64,000 nt of DNA from Pyrus communis. Its lineage: Eukaryota > Streptophyta > Magnoliopsida > Rosales > Rosaceae. Below are positions 35,766 to 46,813 of the stretch, one piece after another. Every line of letters begins with the position of its first letter. Positions within the stretch are counted from its first letter, which is position 1. The stretch is from the NCBI RefSeq assembly GCF_963583255.1, contig NC_084817.1:687001-751000 (forward strand), read 5' to 3'. The notes beneath the pieces were generated by a model that saw only the letters and a program-made list of their open reading frames with translations, was not told the origin of the DNA and did no database searches. Made by a program: the position numbers and the translations under genes.

Positions 35766-36660
35766 CTTTTCTTTTCTTTTGAATCTCAAAACATAAACAC
35801 TTAAACATTCTCTCCCCCACACTTATTTTCTTTCATAATGTAACTCAAAAGGAATTCAATTAAGTCATGCTCACTATCTTTTAAGAACAAGGGTGGGGAT
35901 TGTCCTAAACTAGGCTAGGTGAGGAAAAAGTGGGTTAACAAAGAACATGGGCTAACACGGCTCAACGGGGGTACAACTTACAACATATACGAAATATGGG
36001 AAGTGAGGCTATTTGGCTATGGTGGCAACTACACAACTTCATCTTGAATATGTGTTATGCAAATCAATAACATGCTTTGAATGAAATGGGCATGAGTTCT
36101 AGCATTTGGAACTATATGATGAAACGCCTTCTAAGTAGTAACCAAGCAAAGAATAATGAGATCATGCAACGACTTTAGAAAACAAGAAATCACAGATTAT
36201 ACTCTCCAAAGAACGTTATAGGCTCAAGTCTCTCAGGGTTGTAGCGTTTATTTGAGTTCCTTCCTTCAAGCATGTTACAAAAACGAATTTTTTTTTCTTT
36301 TATGATTGCATGTGAAGTCATACATTATAACCATAACCAAGCATATACCAAGAGTAAATCAAACTTTTCTCTATGTTTATAACTCTTTCTAACCGTCATG
36401 CAATTATAAACCAAATCCTTATCATTGTGTTGGAAGGTACCCTAAGACACAAACTCACAAAAACGACTCAAAACACTCTTTTTAGGCTTTTCAAAACAAT
36501 TTTTCAAATTTTTATGTGCTTTTCGGATTTATAAAAACAAAACATACTAAAACACTCTAAAACAACTTAAAAACACCTTAAAACAGCAAGGAACAACATT
36601 TGAAGTTATGGGTGATAAAATCCCACGAATTTGCATTAACAACATTAGTTACCCCCCCAC
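34986..36660 (-). other. Non-coding 3' internal region of the Gypsy element
   Basis: No open frame of note on either strand. A long poly-T run (about 35728-35765 plus strand, poly-A in the element's sense) and TTTTC repeats follow. In many Athila elements an env-like ORF lies here; none is recognisable. Confidence 0.6.
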
Positions 36661-36830
36661 ACTTAAATCAAACATTGTCCTCAATGTTTTAAGCATAGAT
36701 TCACACAAAACATAAGTAAACACACAAACAACAACTAAACATACTAAATATGGCAGAATATAATTAACAAAGAGAAGAGTTTAGGGACGCAAATCTGGTT
36801 ATGGAGTGTAAATTCCCTCTTCTCTTTGTT
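36660..36830. repeat. Direct repeat A beside the antisense cassette
   Basis: The order AAATCAAACATT, TCAATGTT, ACTCACA/ATTCACACAAAA, AACAACTAAAC, GGCAGAA and AACAAAGAGAAGAGTTT is shared with 38750-38920 in the same orientation. The copies are clearly diverged, more than the LTRs. Confidence 0.7.
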
Positions 36831-37605
36831 GATTGCATTGAGGCTTGATCTTGATGATTCCACAGGCTTACTCTCGAACTGGTTTCCGCCCATCATTGAT
36901 TTTCCTTTGTGCTACTGGGCTGGAGGATTCTTTTGGTCTTCCCCGAAGGTCTGAGCTTACCCCTTTGGTCTGTTTCTTTGTTCAATCTTTCCAATTCGTA
37001 TTGAAAAGGGTTGGAGGATAACTCAGCCTATGTTTGTCTCCACATGCTTCAATGTATCATTTTCACTTGCCTTACTCGCTCCCCTTTGCAGAAGTGGTCC
37101 CTTCTCCGGAAGTGTATCAACCGTTGAAGATGACTACTCGAGAGCAACGCTAGGTAAGCAATCAGGAATAGATCCCAGGCAGTTGGCTCCAGATCGGAAG
37201 ACTGACTCCAAGTGCCGGCTGATTGCTTCTTTTACTTTGCCATGCGAGTAAGAACAAGGACAAAGAAAAAGACAGGGAAAGAGCATGATATGAGATACTT
37301 TTACTTTTGACCTTGATGATATGAGATACCTTTGCTTTTGAAGAAGCGGTGAATGAATCAGCACATGTATTTGTTGTGCTGTTTCCTCCTGGGTCATATG
37401 TACTCCAGGCATCTGGTATCATCTTTGGGGAAGAAGAAAGAATTGAGTATTTCGAAAGGCTTTGCTGGGAGTGCGCCCTCAGAGGTGAGGGAGAGTTGGG
37501 CATTCTCTTCAGGTTTGCCTTGCCATAAAAGACGAAGGTCGACATATATAGAGAAAATATCAAGTGGTGGTACTGTGTTTTTACCCTTGTCGACAAATGT
37601 CTCTT

Positions 37606-37860
37606 CGATATCTGAACGACGCCTCTTCGATTTCTGAGCATGCGCCCCTTCGATTTCTGAACGACGCCCCTTTGCTTTCTGAACGACACGTAGTAGTGCG
37701 GATGCGACTCCTTTTGACAAAGCTGCACGCGTTTTCTGAAAAGCAGAGAAAGCGTCGCCGAACTTTGCGCTTGTCGGCTAAAGAGGTGTAGTTGCGATGA
37801 TGGCCTCCACGTGTTACGCGTCTTCTGAAAAGCCGAGAAAGCGTCGCCTAAATTACGCCG
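37606..37860 (+). repeat. Short tandem repeats upstream of the antisense ORF
   Basis: A unit of about 27 bases (CTTCGATTTCTGAACGACGCC) is repeated about four times at 37606-37690. A second motif, TTCTGAAAAGC(A/C)GAGAAAGC, followed by GTCGCC, occurs at about 37733 and 37820. They lie just upstream of the TATA box of the cassette and could be regulatory. Confidence 0.65.
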
Positions 37861-37900
37861 GAAAATCTGGCTCTTTGAATCGGTGGACGCGTCGCCTTGG

Positions 37901-38020
37901 CTTTTTATAGAGCTATCAATTACCCCAACACACACACTCTGAAGAATTCCCATTCTTGAACATCGTCTCCGGCCCTTTGAAATTTTTACTCCATCCCTTC
38001 TCTTTGAACACTTTTGAAAA
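37901..38020 (+). promoter_or_regulatory. TATA box and ATG-free leader of the antisense ORF
   Basis: CTTTTTATAG stands at 37901-37910. The following 110 bases to the ORF start contain no ATG and are C/T-rich, like a normal plant leader. This is what would be expected of a dedicated promoter pointing against the retroelement's own transcription. Confidence 0.5.
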
Positions 38021-38713
38021 ATGGCAAACTCATCGAACCTTAGCTTGGAATTGAGCCTTAGCAATGATACGGGCGCGCCGCGTCAAGGTAACGTATGGCG
38101 CCCTTCTTTCTTATCTTCTAACGGTCTTCTCACAGGTGAAGACTCCGTGATGCAGGACGCCACAACAGCTACAATAGTAGCTAGGAACCTCCTCACTCCA
38201 AAAGATAGTAGGCTGCTGTCAGGACGGTCCGATGAGTTGGCCGTTCAAGAGTCCCTCGCACTTAGTGTTCAGTGTGCAAGTTCTGTGTCCAACATGGGCC
38301 AACGCCTGCTTGCCCGCTCCCGTCAGGTGGAATCATTGATGGCAGAGGTGGAAAGTCTCAAGCAGGAGATCCAGCAGCTGAAGTATGAGAATAGAAGTTT
38401 GCACGTGCTTGCAAACAACTATTCGACGGGCATGAAGAGGAAGCTTGATGAGCTGCAAGAGTCTGAAGGTCGGATTCACAGTGACCGTCAAAGGTTTTCG
38501 TCTTTCCTCCAGAGGCACCTTTTTCCTGGCTCATCCAGCGCTTGGCCAAGTATTGAGGCCTGGAATGCTCTATCTTCGATGCCTCCCGCTCCGATGCCTT
38601 CTGCTCCTATGCCTTCTGTTCCTACGCCTTCCGCTCCGATGCCTTCTGTTCCTACGCCTTCCGCTTCAAGAGTAAAGCCACGTAGTGGGGCCTCAAGCAA
38701 ACAACCTTTGTGA
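38021..38713 (+). CDS. Antisense ORF inside the Gypsy element: 230-residue coiled-coil protein, function unknown
   Basis: This frame lies between pol and the 3' LTR but on the strand opposite to Gag-Pol. It opens at the first ATG after a TATA-led leader and is followed by AATAAA (38748-38753) 35 bases past the stop. The product starts MANSSNLSLELSLSND (an LxLxL-rich stretch, reminiscent of but not proof of an EAR-type repressor motif). It has a coiled coil at about residues 95-150 (RQVESLMAEVESLKQEIQQL, heptads of Leu/Val). It ends in a Pro-rich tail with repeats of PMPSAPMPSVPTPSA (about 187-213) and a basic terminus. Codon use looks protein-like and the frame is unbroken in a young element. 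I do not recognise a named family. Antisense extra ORFs are known from some other plant Gypsy elements (for example Grande), so the arrangement has precedent; the role is unknown. Confidence 0.65.
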   Translation: MANSSNLSLELSLSNDTGAPRQGNVWRPSFLSSNGLLTGEDSVMQDATTATIVARNLLTPKDSRLLSGRSDELAVQESLALSVQCASSVSNMGQRLLARSRQVESLMAEVESLKQEIQQLKYENRSLHVLANNYSTGMKRKLDELQESEGRIHSDRQRFSSFLQRHLFPGSSSAWPSIEAWNALSSMPPAPMPSAPMPSVPTPSAPMPSVPTPSASRVKPRSGASSKQPL

Positions 38714-38976
38714 AGCACCATCTTTCTTTGTTTAGCAGTGCCTATCAATAAATCAAACATTTTCTCAATGTTACTATCATAAACTCACAAAATTAATAAA
38801 CAAACAAACAATAACAACTAAACAACCTAACAAGGCAGAAACGAAATAGCAACAAAGAGAAGAGTTTTTTAGGAATCTGGATTTGGAGTGCTTTCTAAGT
38901 CTTCCTTTGTTGAATGCATGGGTTGCCTCCCAAGTAGCGCTTTCTTTTACGTCTTGCAGCCGGACGGTACCTCCGT
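38714..38976. repeat. Cassette terminator region and direct repeat B
   Basis: AATAAA at 38748-38753 is the likely poly(A) signal of the antisense ORF. From about 38750 to 38920 the sequence matches direct repeat A (36660-36830), ending in AACAAAGAGAAGAGTTT. The remaining bases lead to the Gag-Pol stop codon on the other strand. Confidence 0.65.
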
Positions 38977-41900
38977 TTAAGCTTGACTAGGTTCCACGGC
39001 ATGGAGGGGTACCTCCTCCACGACATGCTCCTCAAACATCTCGTAATAGGGCTTCAATCGATGCCCATTCACTTTGAATTCTTGCTGCGTCCTTGAACTT
39101 TTGATTTGCACTGCACCATGAGGGAAAACATTAGTAACAACAAACGGGCCAATCCATTTAGAACGCAACTTACCAGGAAACAAACGTAGGCGAGAGTTGA
39201 AAAGTAATACTTTCTGCCCAACTGTGAAGGTCTTTGTTCGAATCATTTTATCATGGAATGCTTTGGTCTTGGCTTTGTACATCCGGGCATTCTCATAGGC
39301 TTCATTCCGAATCTCCTCAAGTTCATTCAATTGGAGCTTCCTATGAACTCCCGCTGCATCTATGTCCATGTTGAAAGTCTTCACGGCCCAATGTGCCTTG
39401 TGCTCTAACTCTACGGGCAAATGACATGGCTTACCATAGACGAGCCGAAAATGTGACATTCCAATGGGTGTTTTGTATGCCGTACGATATGCCCACAGTG
39501 CATCATCTAAACGTAAGCTCCAATCCCTCCTTGTTGGTCCAACGGTCTTCTCCAAAATTTGTTTGATTTCTCGGTTAGACACCTCGGCTTGGCCATTTGT
39601 TTGAGGATGGTAAGGTGTGGAGACCTTATGGTTGACATGGTACTTTCTTAGCAACGCCTCAATGGTCCGATTGCAAAAGTGAGACCCTCCATCACTTATG
39701 ATTACTCTCGGCATTCCAAACCTAGCAAAAATGTTAGTTTTCACGAAATGTGCAACCACCTTAGAATCGTTAGTACGGGTGGCTTTTGCTTTCACCCATT
39801 TAGAAACATAATCAACGGCTAGCAAGATATAAGTGAAACCATAAGATGGAGGGAAAGGGCCCATGAAATCAATGCCCCAAACATCAAAAATTTCAACATT
39901 AAAGACAGGGGTTTGCGGCATTTGGTCCTTGGTACCTATGTTACCCATTCGTTGGCAACGATCACAAGACATACAAAAGGTTCTAGTATCCCTAAATATA
40001 GTCGGCCAATACAAACCACACTCTAGAACCTTGAGGGCAGTGCGTTGTGTGCCAAAATGACCACCACATGCATATGTGTGACAAAAGCTTAGAATTGAGT
40101 GAAATTCAGAATCATGCACACATCTACGTACAATTTGATCTGAGCAATACTTCCACAAATAAGGGTCATCCCAAACATAGAAACGTGCATCATTTTTAAG
40201 CTTATCACGTTGGTGCTTGTTTAGTTCATTTGGAATTTGTTTAGCCACCAAGTAATTCACTAAATCTGCATACCATGGTTCACTTACCTCAATGGATAGC
40301 AGCTGCTCATCGGGAAAAGTTTCAGGGATAGGTACGGCATGTTCATGCTCCTCGTGGATCATTCGGCTTAAATGGTTAGCCACTACATTCTCGCTTCCTT
40401 TCTTATCCCGGATTTCAATATCAAATTCTTGAAGAAGAAGAATCCAACGGATAAGCCTCGGCTTTGCTTCCTTTTTCGTGATCAAGTACCTCAAAGCTGC
40501 ATGATCAGAATAAACGATTACTTTAGTACCAATTAAATATGAACGGAATTTATCTAAAGCAAAAACCACAGCTAGAAGTTCTTTTTCGGTCGTGGAGTAG
40601 TTCAATTGGGCATCATTGAGAGTCCGAGAGGCATAGTATATGACATGCGGCCGCTTGTCTCTTCTTTGTCCTAGAACAGCTCCTAATGCATAGTCGGATG
40701 CATCGCACATGAGCTCGAACGGAAGTCTCCAATCTGGAGGTACAATAATGGGGGCCGAGACTAGCTTCTCCTTGAGTTGGTTAAATGCCGAATTACACTC
40801 TTCATCAAACTTGAATGGCACATCTTTTTGAAGCAATCGGCAAAGAGGGTTGGACATCTTGGAGAAGTCCTTGATAAAACGCCTATAGAACCCTGCATGG
40901 CCAAGAAACGAACGTACCTCTCTAACCGAAGTAGGAGAGGGTAAGTGACGTACAAGGTCTATTTTCGATTTATCTACTTCAATTCCTTTTTCTGAAACAA
41001 TATGTCCTAAAACTATACCTTGTTTCACCATAAAGTGACATTTCTCCCAATTCAAGACAAGGTTAGTTTCAACACATCGTTTCAAAATTAAGGTCAGATT
41101 ATCCAAGCAATTATCAAATGAACTCCCAAATACACTGAAATCATCCATGAAAACCTCAATGATCTTTTCAACAAAATCGGAAAATATACTTACCATACAC
41201 CTTTGGAAAGTGGCCGGTGCGTTGCATAAGCCAAATGGCATGCGACGATAAGCAAATGTTCCAAAGGGACATGTGAATGTGGTCTTCTCTTGATCATCCG
41301 GGGCTATCACAATTTGGTTATATCCAGAGTATCCATCAAGAAAACAATAAAAAGCATGACCGGCTAACCTTTCGAGCATCTGGTCGATGAATGGCAAAGG
41401 AAAGTGATCTTTCCTAGTCATGGCATTTAGCTTCCGGTAATCGATACATACTCGCCATCCAGTCTGAATGCGTGTAGGCACGAGCTCATTCTCATCATTC
41501 TTGATAACAGTTACTCCGGACTTCTTGGGAACGACTTGAACTGGAAAGACCCAACGGCTATCGGAGATAGGGTAGATCACTCCGCAATCCAAAAGCTTGA
41601 TTATTTCCTTCTTCACCACTTCCATCATCGGAGGGTTGAGACGGCGTTGAGCCTCTCGGGATGGCTTAGTCCCCTCCTCAAGAAGTATACGGTGCATGCA
41701 TGTGGTAGGGCTTATTCCTTTAATGTCGGCCAAAGTCCACCCTATGGCCGTTTTGTGTTCTCGCAGCACCCTCACAAGCTTCTCCTCCTCTATTGCCGTG
41801 AGACTTGATGAAATGATGACGGGCAATGTTTCGCCTTCTCCCAAAAACACATACTTCAAATGGTCCGGCAACGGCTTAAGTTCAAGCGATGGTGCCTGAA

Positions 41901-44541
41901 CAACAGAAGGTAGCATCTTAGTGGAAACTGAATTTGAAAGTGAGAGTGGAACCTTACCATATTGTTGTGGCAATGACTCAAGGGCTGCCACAACCTCAAT
42001 TATTTCTTCACTAGAACCCATGGCAAAGAATTCCTCCTCCTTGCCGTGGCCTTGCATTGGCCCAAATCCTTCATTTTTGCACTCTATGGCCTTAGTGATG
42101 GTTGTTTCCAGGGCGTCTTCGTTCAATTCTTCAAGGTATACCTGCGCCAAAGAATCGATAACATCAATGGAAAAACAAGAATGGTCATCAACGGGATATC
42201 TCATAGTTTCAGAAATATTAAAATCAATCACTTCCCCATCGAATTCCATTGTCAAGGTGCCTTTGTATACATCAATCTTCGTTCGGGCCGTCTTCATGAA
42301 TGGCCTACCAAGGAGAATCGGCAAAGATGTAGAATGGGCTGAATCCTCCATGTCTAGGACGTAGAAATCAGCCGGAAAAATTAAATGGTTCACCTGCACA
42401 AGCACATCTTCCAAAACTCCTTTTGGACACGCGTTAGAACGATCGGCCAATTGTATAATTACACCATCTTGTTTTAATTCACCCAAATTCATAGATGCAT
42501 AAATAGAATAAGGCATGACATTTATGGATGCACCTAAATCAAGCATGGCATGTTCAAAACGATTATGTCCAATCACACAAGGAATCGTGAAACTACCGGG
42601 GTCTTTGCACTTGGTAGGCAGTTTACGTTGCAAAACAGCGGACACATTCTCGCTTACCTTCACTACCTCTTTGTTTGCCCTTCTTCTCTTTGTATTGCAT
42701 AGGTCCTTAAGGAATTTAGCATACTTTGGAACCTGTTTGATTGCATCGAGAAGCGGTATGTTCACTTGCACCTTCCGGAACGTTTCAAGAATGTCCTTCT
42801 CGCTTTCTTCCTTTTTTTCTTGCATGAACCTGCGAGGAAAAGGTACATTGGGCAGATTAGGACGTGAAGTACATGAATTTGAACTTAAATTACCTGATTT
42901 GGCCGAGTTAGGGTGATTGGGGGCCTGCGGCATTGGGTTTTTCACCCTTACCGTGGGTGAGCTAGACACTTCCTCAGGTTGTGTCGTCTCTTCATCTACT
43001 TTCTGGGCAGATTTGGGATTGTTTGGCTCGGTCCCAACTTCTTTTCCACCCCTTAGGGTGATGGCCTTGGCGGATTCGAATCCTCCCTTTGGATTGATTG
43101 TGGTTGAGCTAGGAAGCTTTCCTTGCTCTCTAATCTGTCCAAGGAACTCAGAAATCTGCCCTATTTGTTTCTTCATATCCATCATCTCCTTCTCGTTATT
43201 TGATATCCGGTTGTTTTGATTTTGCAATCCCTGCGAAATAGAGGTTAGTAATTGCATAGCTTGATCACTTTCCAAGGACGTACCTGAATGAGATGATGCC
43301 GAAGGTTGTTGGGGTTGTTGGGGTGCATACGGCTTGGAATAAAAACCAGGGCGGTTTGGCCTAAATCCTCCTTGTTGGGCAGCTTGTTGTGGCTCCCTCC
43401 ATTTGAAGTTTGGATGGTCCCTCCATCCGACATTGTAAGTGTTCGAGTATGGGTTGTTTTGATTTCGTCCTTGGAAACCAATTGCATTGGCAGATTCCCA
43501 CCCACCATTCTCGATTAGTTGAGGGCACTTGTCGGATGGATGCCCTTGAATTGAGCACACGCCACAAACTTGGTGTTCTTGTGCTTTTGGACCAATCACA
43601 ACCTGAGAAACAAGAGAAGTAAGATTAGCAAGTTGTGATTGAATTTCAGAAATAGCACTCACCTCATTTACACTTTGTTGTCGTGGGGCTTCCCTTTGAC
43701 CCACTCCTTCATATTGTTGAGCGTTGAGCGCTCGGTTGGCTATGAGAATCTTGGCATCCCTTGGTGTTTTGTCCACCAATGCTCCTCCCGCTGATGCATC
43801 AATCATTTGACGTTCGATAGGAAGGAGGCCCTCATAGAAATATTGAAGGAGAAGTTCCTCCTTCATTTGATGTTGAGGACATGAAGCTACAAGGCCCTTG
43901 AAGCGCTCATAATAAGCCGGGAATGTCTCACCATGATTCTGTTGAATACCACTAATTTTCTTCCGTAGGAGAATCACTCTCGAAGTAGGGAAGAATTTCT
44001 CCAAGAAAGCACGCTTCATACTCTCCCACGAAGTCACAGGTTCCGGGGCTAGTTCGTAGAGCCAATCTTTGGCCTTGTCCATAAGTGAAAATGGAAAGAC
44101 CTTCATCTTCAATATACTCCCATCCACATTGACGGGGGTCATGCTCGAACAAACCACCTCGAACTCCTTCAAGTATTTGTTGGGGTCTTCCATAGACAAG
44201 CTATGGAACTTCGGAATATGGTGTAACAAACTGGATTTGAGTTCAAATTCCTCAGTCTTCCCCTCTGCAGCCGTGGGGTATTGGATACAAAGAGGCAATG
44301 CATTATCCAAACCCGAGGCCGAAAGCTCCTTGATGGTTCTATTATCTGCTGCCATGGCTTGTTCTTCTTCAAAAATCTGATCCATGGGCTTTTCTTCTAC
44401 ACCTACTTCGTCTTCTTCAAGCCCAGGTTGTGGTGGAGGTTGTGGTGGCTCTTGTTGACTCCTCGTTCTCCTCAAAGTGCGTTCAAAATCACTGTCAAAG
44501 TCGGAGATGTTCTCTATAATAGGCCGAGAGCTACGAGTCAT
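38977..44541 (-). CDS. Gag-Pol polyprotein of the Athila-type Gypsy element
   Basis: One uninterrupted frame of 1854 residues. In order: Gag (about 120-230, with [20 protein letters not shown]); a CCHC knuckle (CGVC...GHPSDKC, about 324-338); aspartic protease ([12 protein letters not shown], about 667); reverse transcriptase ([11 protein letters not shown] near 1027, catalytic FMDDFS near 1131); RNase H ([13 protein letters not shown] near 1279); integrase with an H-H-C-C zinc finger (about 1490-1525); and a DDE core (DFMGPF near 1557, SDGGSHF near 1617, then the Glu in [11 protein letters not shown] near 1650). All catalytic signatures are in place, so the product looks functional. It would copy and integrate this element and could also mobilise relatives. 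The start lies about 130 bases after the primer site. The frame is single, with gag and pol fused, as in many Athila copies. Confidence 0.95.
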   Translation of the reverse strand: MTRSSRPIIENISDFDSDFERTLRRTRSQQEPPQPPPQPGLEEDEVGVEEKPMDQIFEEEQAMAADNRTIKELSASGLDNALPLCIQYPTAAEGKTEEFELKSSLLHHIPKFHSLSMEDPNKYLKEFEVVCSSMTPVNVDGSILKMKVFPFSLMDKAKDWLYELAPEPVTSWESMKRAFLEKFFPTSRVILLRKKISGIQQNHGETFPAYYERFKGLVASCPQHQMKEELLLQYFYEGLLPIERQMIDASAGGALVDKTPRDAKILIANRALNAQQYEGVGQREAPRQQSVNEVSAISEIQSQLANLTSLVSQVVIGPKAQEHQVCGVCSIQGHPSDKCPQLIENGGWESANAIGFQGRNQNNPYSNTYNVGWRDHPNFKWREPQQAAQQGGFRPNRPGFYSKPYAPQQPQQPSASSHSGTSLESDQAMQLLTSISQGLQNQNNRISNNEKEMMDMKKQIGQISEFLGQIREQGKLPSSTTINPKGGFESAKAITLRGGKEVGTEPNNPKSAQKVDEETTQPEEVSSSPTVRVKNPMPQAPNHPNSAKSGNLSSNSCTSRPNLPNVPFPRRFMQEKKEESEKDILETFRKVQVNIPLLDAIKQVPKYAKFLKDLCNTKRRRANKEVVKVSENVSAVLQRKLPTKCKDPGSFTIPCVIGHNRFEHAMLDLGASINVMPYSIYASMNLGELKQDGVIIQLADRSNACPKGVLEDVLVQVNHLIFPADFYVLDMEDSAHSTSLPILLGRPFMKTARTKIDVYKGTLTMEFDGEVIDFNISETMRYPVDDHSCFSIDVIDSLAQVYLEELNEDALETTITKAIECKNEGFGPMQGHGKEEEFFAMGSSEEIIEVVAALESLPQQYGKVPLSLSNSVSTKMLPSVVQAPSLELKPLPDHLKYVFLGEGETLPVIISSSLTAIEEEKLVRVLREHKTAIGWTLADIKGISPTTCMHRILLEEGTKPSREAQRRLNPPMMEVVKKEIIKLLDCGVIYPISDSRWVFPVQVVPKKSGVTVIKNDENELVPTRIQTGWRVCIDYRKLNAMTRKDHFPLPFIDQMLERLAGHAFYCFLDGYSGYNQIVIAPDDQEKTTFTCPFGTFAYRRMPFGLCNAPATFQRCMVSIFSDFVEKIIEVFMDDFSVFGSSFDNCLDNLTLILKRCVETNLVLNWEKCHFMVKQGIVLGHIVSEKGIEVDKSKIDLVRHLPSPTSVREVRSFLGHAGFYRRFIKDFSKMSNPLCRLLQKDVPFKFDEECNSAFNQLKEKLVSAPIIVPPDWRLPFELMCDASDYALGAVLGQRRDKRPHVIYYASRTLNDAQLNYSTTEKELLAVVFALDKFRSYLIGTKVIVYSDHAALRYLITKKEAKPRLIRWILLLQEFDIEIRDKKGSENVVANHLSRMIHEEHEHAVPIPETFPDEQLLSIEVSEPWYADLVNYLVAKQIPNELNKHQRDKLKNDARFYVWDDPYLWKYCSDQIVRRCVHDSEFHSILSFCHTYACGGHFGTQRTALKVLECGLYWPTIFRDTRTFCMSCDRCQRMGNIGTKDQMPQTPVFNVEIFDVWGIDFMGPFPPSYGFTYILLAVDYVSKWVKAKATRTNDSKVVAHFVKTNIFARFGMPRVIISDGGSHFCNRTIEALLRKYHVNHKVSTPYHPQTNGQAEVSNREIKQILEKTVGPTRRDWSLRLDDALWAYRTAYKTPIGMSHFRLVYGKPCHLPVELEHKAHWAVKTFNMDIDAAGVHRKLQLNELEEIRNEAYENARMYKAKTKAFHDKMIRTKTFTVGQKVLLFNSRLRLFPGKLRSKWIGPFVVTNVFPHGAVQIKSSRTQQEFKVNGHRLKPYYEMFEEHVVEEVPLHAVEPSQA

Positions 44542-44648
44542 ACACAGTACCTAAAAAAAACAAGGAAACAAACAAACTAAGAATCTGAAATAAGAATGCA
44601 CGAAAAACAAAATATAAAAATAAAGACAAAGGATTAGCAAAGTTGCTA

Positions 44649-44667
44649 ATCCCCGGCAACGGCGCCA
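44649..44667 (-). other. Primer binding site of the Gypsy element (tRNA-Asp)
   Basis: The plus strand reads ATCCCCGGCAACGGCGCCA, identical to the 3' end of plant tRNA-Asp including CCA. The minus strand is therefore its complement, five bases from the 5' LTR edge. This fixes the element's direction. Confidence 0.9.
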
Positions 44668-44672
44668 AAATT

Positions 44673-46813
44673 TGATGCGAGATTTATACGCGCACAAATT
44701 AAACCCTCTTTTTGTCAAATTATAGTATAAGTATAAGTAGGGATCGTTCTGGACCGGGGATTAGGAGGGATTGCAAATCTCTTGGAAACTGACTCAAAAA
44801 CGTAAAATAAAGTTTAAAACACTAAACTAGACTCAAAGAATGCAAAATTAAAGTTTAAAACACTAAGACAAACCAAAAACAAAAAAATACTTTAAAACAT
44901 AAACTAAACAGATTCTAAGCACTAAAGAACAGGAAAGTAAAGGGGGGGTTTGATTTGACGAAATTAGCTAAATTGCACAAATTGTAATTAAAGGCAAAAC
45001 GTAAATATAAATGTGATGAAAATATGGATGATGGAATAGCCAAGGGGTTCTTCTCCACACATGTTACACTTGCATACAAGATTGATTCTCAGTTGGTCTT
45101 TCGATAAATTATGAAACTCATCACCCCGGGTTAATTAGGTCCGCTTAAATTAACCGTCAAGTTTTCCTTAAGTTAATGAATTAGATGGGTTAGCGCAACG
45201 CAATTCACAACATTCTCCAAAAGTCCTTTACGTGAACAGCACAATAAAGATACAATCAAAGATCATTAAACATTATGAAAACTATAAGTGTTGACGAGGC
45301 ATTCGTTACTATGATGAGCATGAAACTCGTGCCAAGAATTCATTTAACGCGATTGTTTATAAGCAACCTCCACTACTTGTGAATATAAGTTCATAACGAT
45401 TAGGTGAAAATCACTTATATTCTAGCGTCATATTCATGCATGAAAATTAAGCGCGCATTCTTAATAAACATACATAAATAAGTTATCAATCAAACGGTTA
45501 AACAAATTGAATCAACAACTTATGAAATGCAATTAGAAGTAATCAAATCAAAATGCAAGCATAAACATATATTTCGAATCACCCCCTAGCTAAGGGGGGT
45601 TTAGTTCCTCATACAAAACAAAGAGAATTAAAATTAAACATTGAAATCAAAGAAACACCTAAACATTCCAACAACTCAAACTTGAATTGTATGAACGTTT
45701 AGGCCCTCTTCTCTTCCTCTTTATTGTAGCATAAGGTCTAAGGGTAGTTGGTTTGGGGGAATGGAAGTGTGGAATGGAGTGAGGAGTGATGGAAATGGAA
45801 AGATGGTTTTTGGATTCTAAGGGAGACTCACGGCTAAGAGAGAAAGGGATGTGTTTGTGGTGTGTTGTGTATGAAATGAGATGTGAATTGAATGGGGAGT
45901 GAATGAATGCCAAATGAATGAGAATGCAAGGATTTTTATAGGAGGAATGGAGATGTATATGGCTGTTTGTTTAAGATGCAAGTGGCTAATTAATGATGGA
46001 AAATAGTTAGGAAAGCATGTGAAAGCTGGAAATGCATATGGGGTACACGGCAATGATGCTTGTTGGTGCTGAAATTGCATGTATGTGAGGTGTGTAGGTG
46101 CTGAAAATGCATGTGAATGCATGGCATTTGAAATGATTGTTGTTTGGAAATGAATGTGAAGACATGTGAAAGCTGGAAATGCATGTGAAGATGTTGGAAA
46201 TGGGAATGAAGGCCACGGCAAAGAGGATTTCAGGATGCATGTGTGTGTAGGCCACGACATGGTTGAATGTTTAAATGTGTTAAATGAATTAAAGGGTGCA
46301 TGTGTTGATTTGAATGTGCATGTGGGTGAATGTGAAGGGAATGCATGTGAAGATGCTAATAAATAATGCATGTAGGGTTAGGAAATAAAAACATAACTTA
46401 AAGGGGAATGATTAAAAGGTGTTGAAAGGTTTTGCATGGCTTTGAAGTGATTGTGGATTGGGCTAGGGTTTAAGTACATGAAATGGACCCAAATTGCTCC
46501 CCCTTGCATGGCAAGGAATGGTGTTTGTGTTAAGCCCAAGGCAAGGTGAATGTAATTGGGTTAGGGCCATTTGTTTTGTGTCCTCAAGTGCTTACAAGGC
46601 CTTCAAATTCGTCCATCCTCTTGGCTCCATGGATAAGCTATCCAATCCATGCCCAAAAATGCTCCAAATGGCCTCAAAATGCACTTTCTTGCTCCCTAGG
46701 CCCTTAGAACCTGAAAACACACAAAAGAAGCATAAAGGACTAAAATAACGAGAGAAACATAACGTAAATGCACGAGAACAAGCCATTTAAGTCGCATGAA
46801 TATGCTCTTATCA
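44673..46813 (-). repeat. 5' LTR of the Gypsy element (right copy)
   Basis: It is 2141 bases long. It differs from the left copy by about 11 substitutions (hand count) and two G residues fewer in a G run (about 45595). It is the promoter-bearing LTR in the element's sense direction. The mirrored open frames at 45817-46371 are the same low-complexity product as in the other LTR. Confidence 0.95.

Larger units (their letters stand above)
32827..46813 (-). mobile_element. Full-length Athila-type Ty3/Gypsy retrotransposon
   Basis: This 13,987-base element has LTRs at 32827-34969 and 44673-46813, both TG...CA, and a CCTAC target duplication (32822-32826 and 46814-46818). It reads on the minus strand. 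The primer site next to the right-hand LTR equals the 3' end of tRNA-Asp (ATCCCCGGCAACGGCGCCA at plus 44649-44667). The purine tract next to the left LTR reads GTGTGGGGGTATT. By eye the two LTRs differ at about 11 positions plus one 2-base indel, roughly 0.5 per cent, so insertion is recent. Gag-Pol is one intact frame. No env-like frame is seen between pol and the 3' LTR; that 4-kb space holds a cassette on the opposite strand instead. Athila membership is judged from the RT wording, the primer and the large size. Confidence 0.93.

Noticed and set aside
37162..38064. 300-residue minus-strand frame in the Gypsy element
   Set aside because: It reads through the promoter and tandem repeats of the antisense cassette, shows no domain, is Ser/Arg-rich from repeats, and does not look like an env-like protein.
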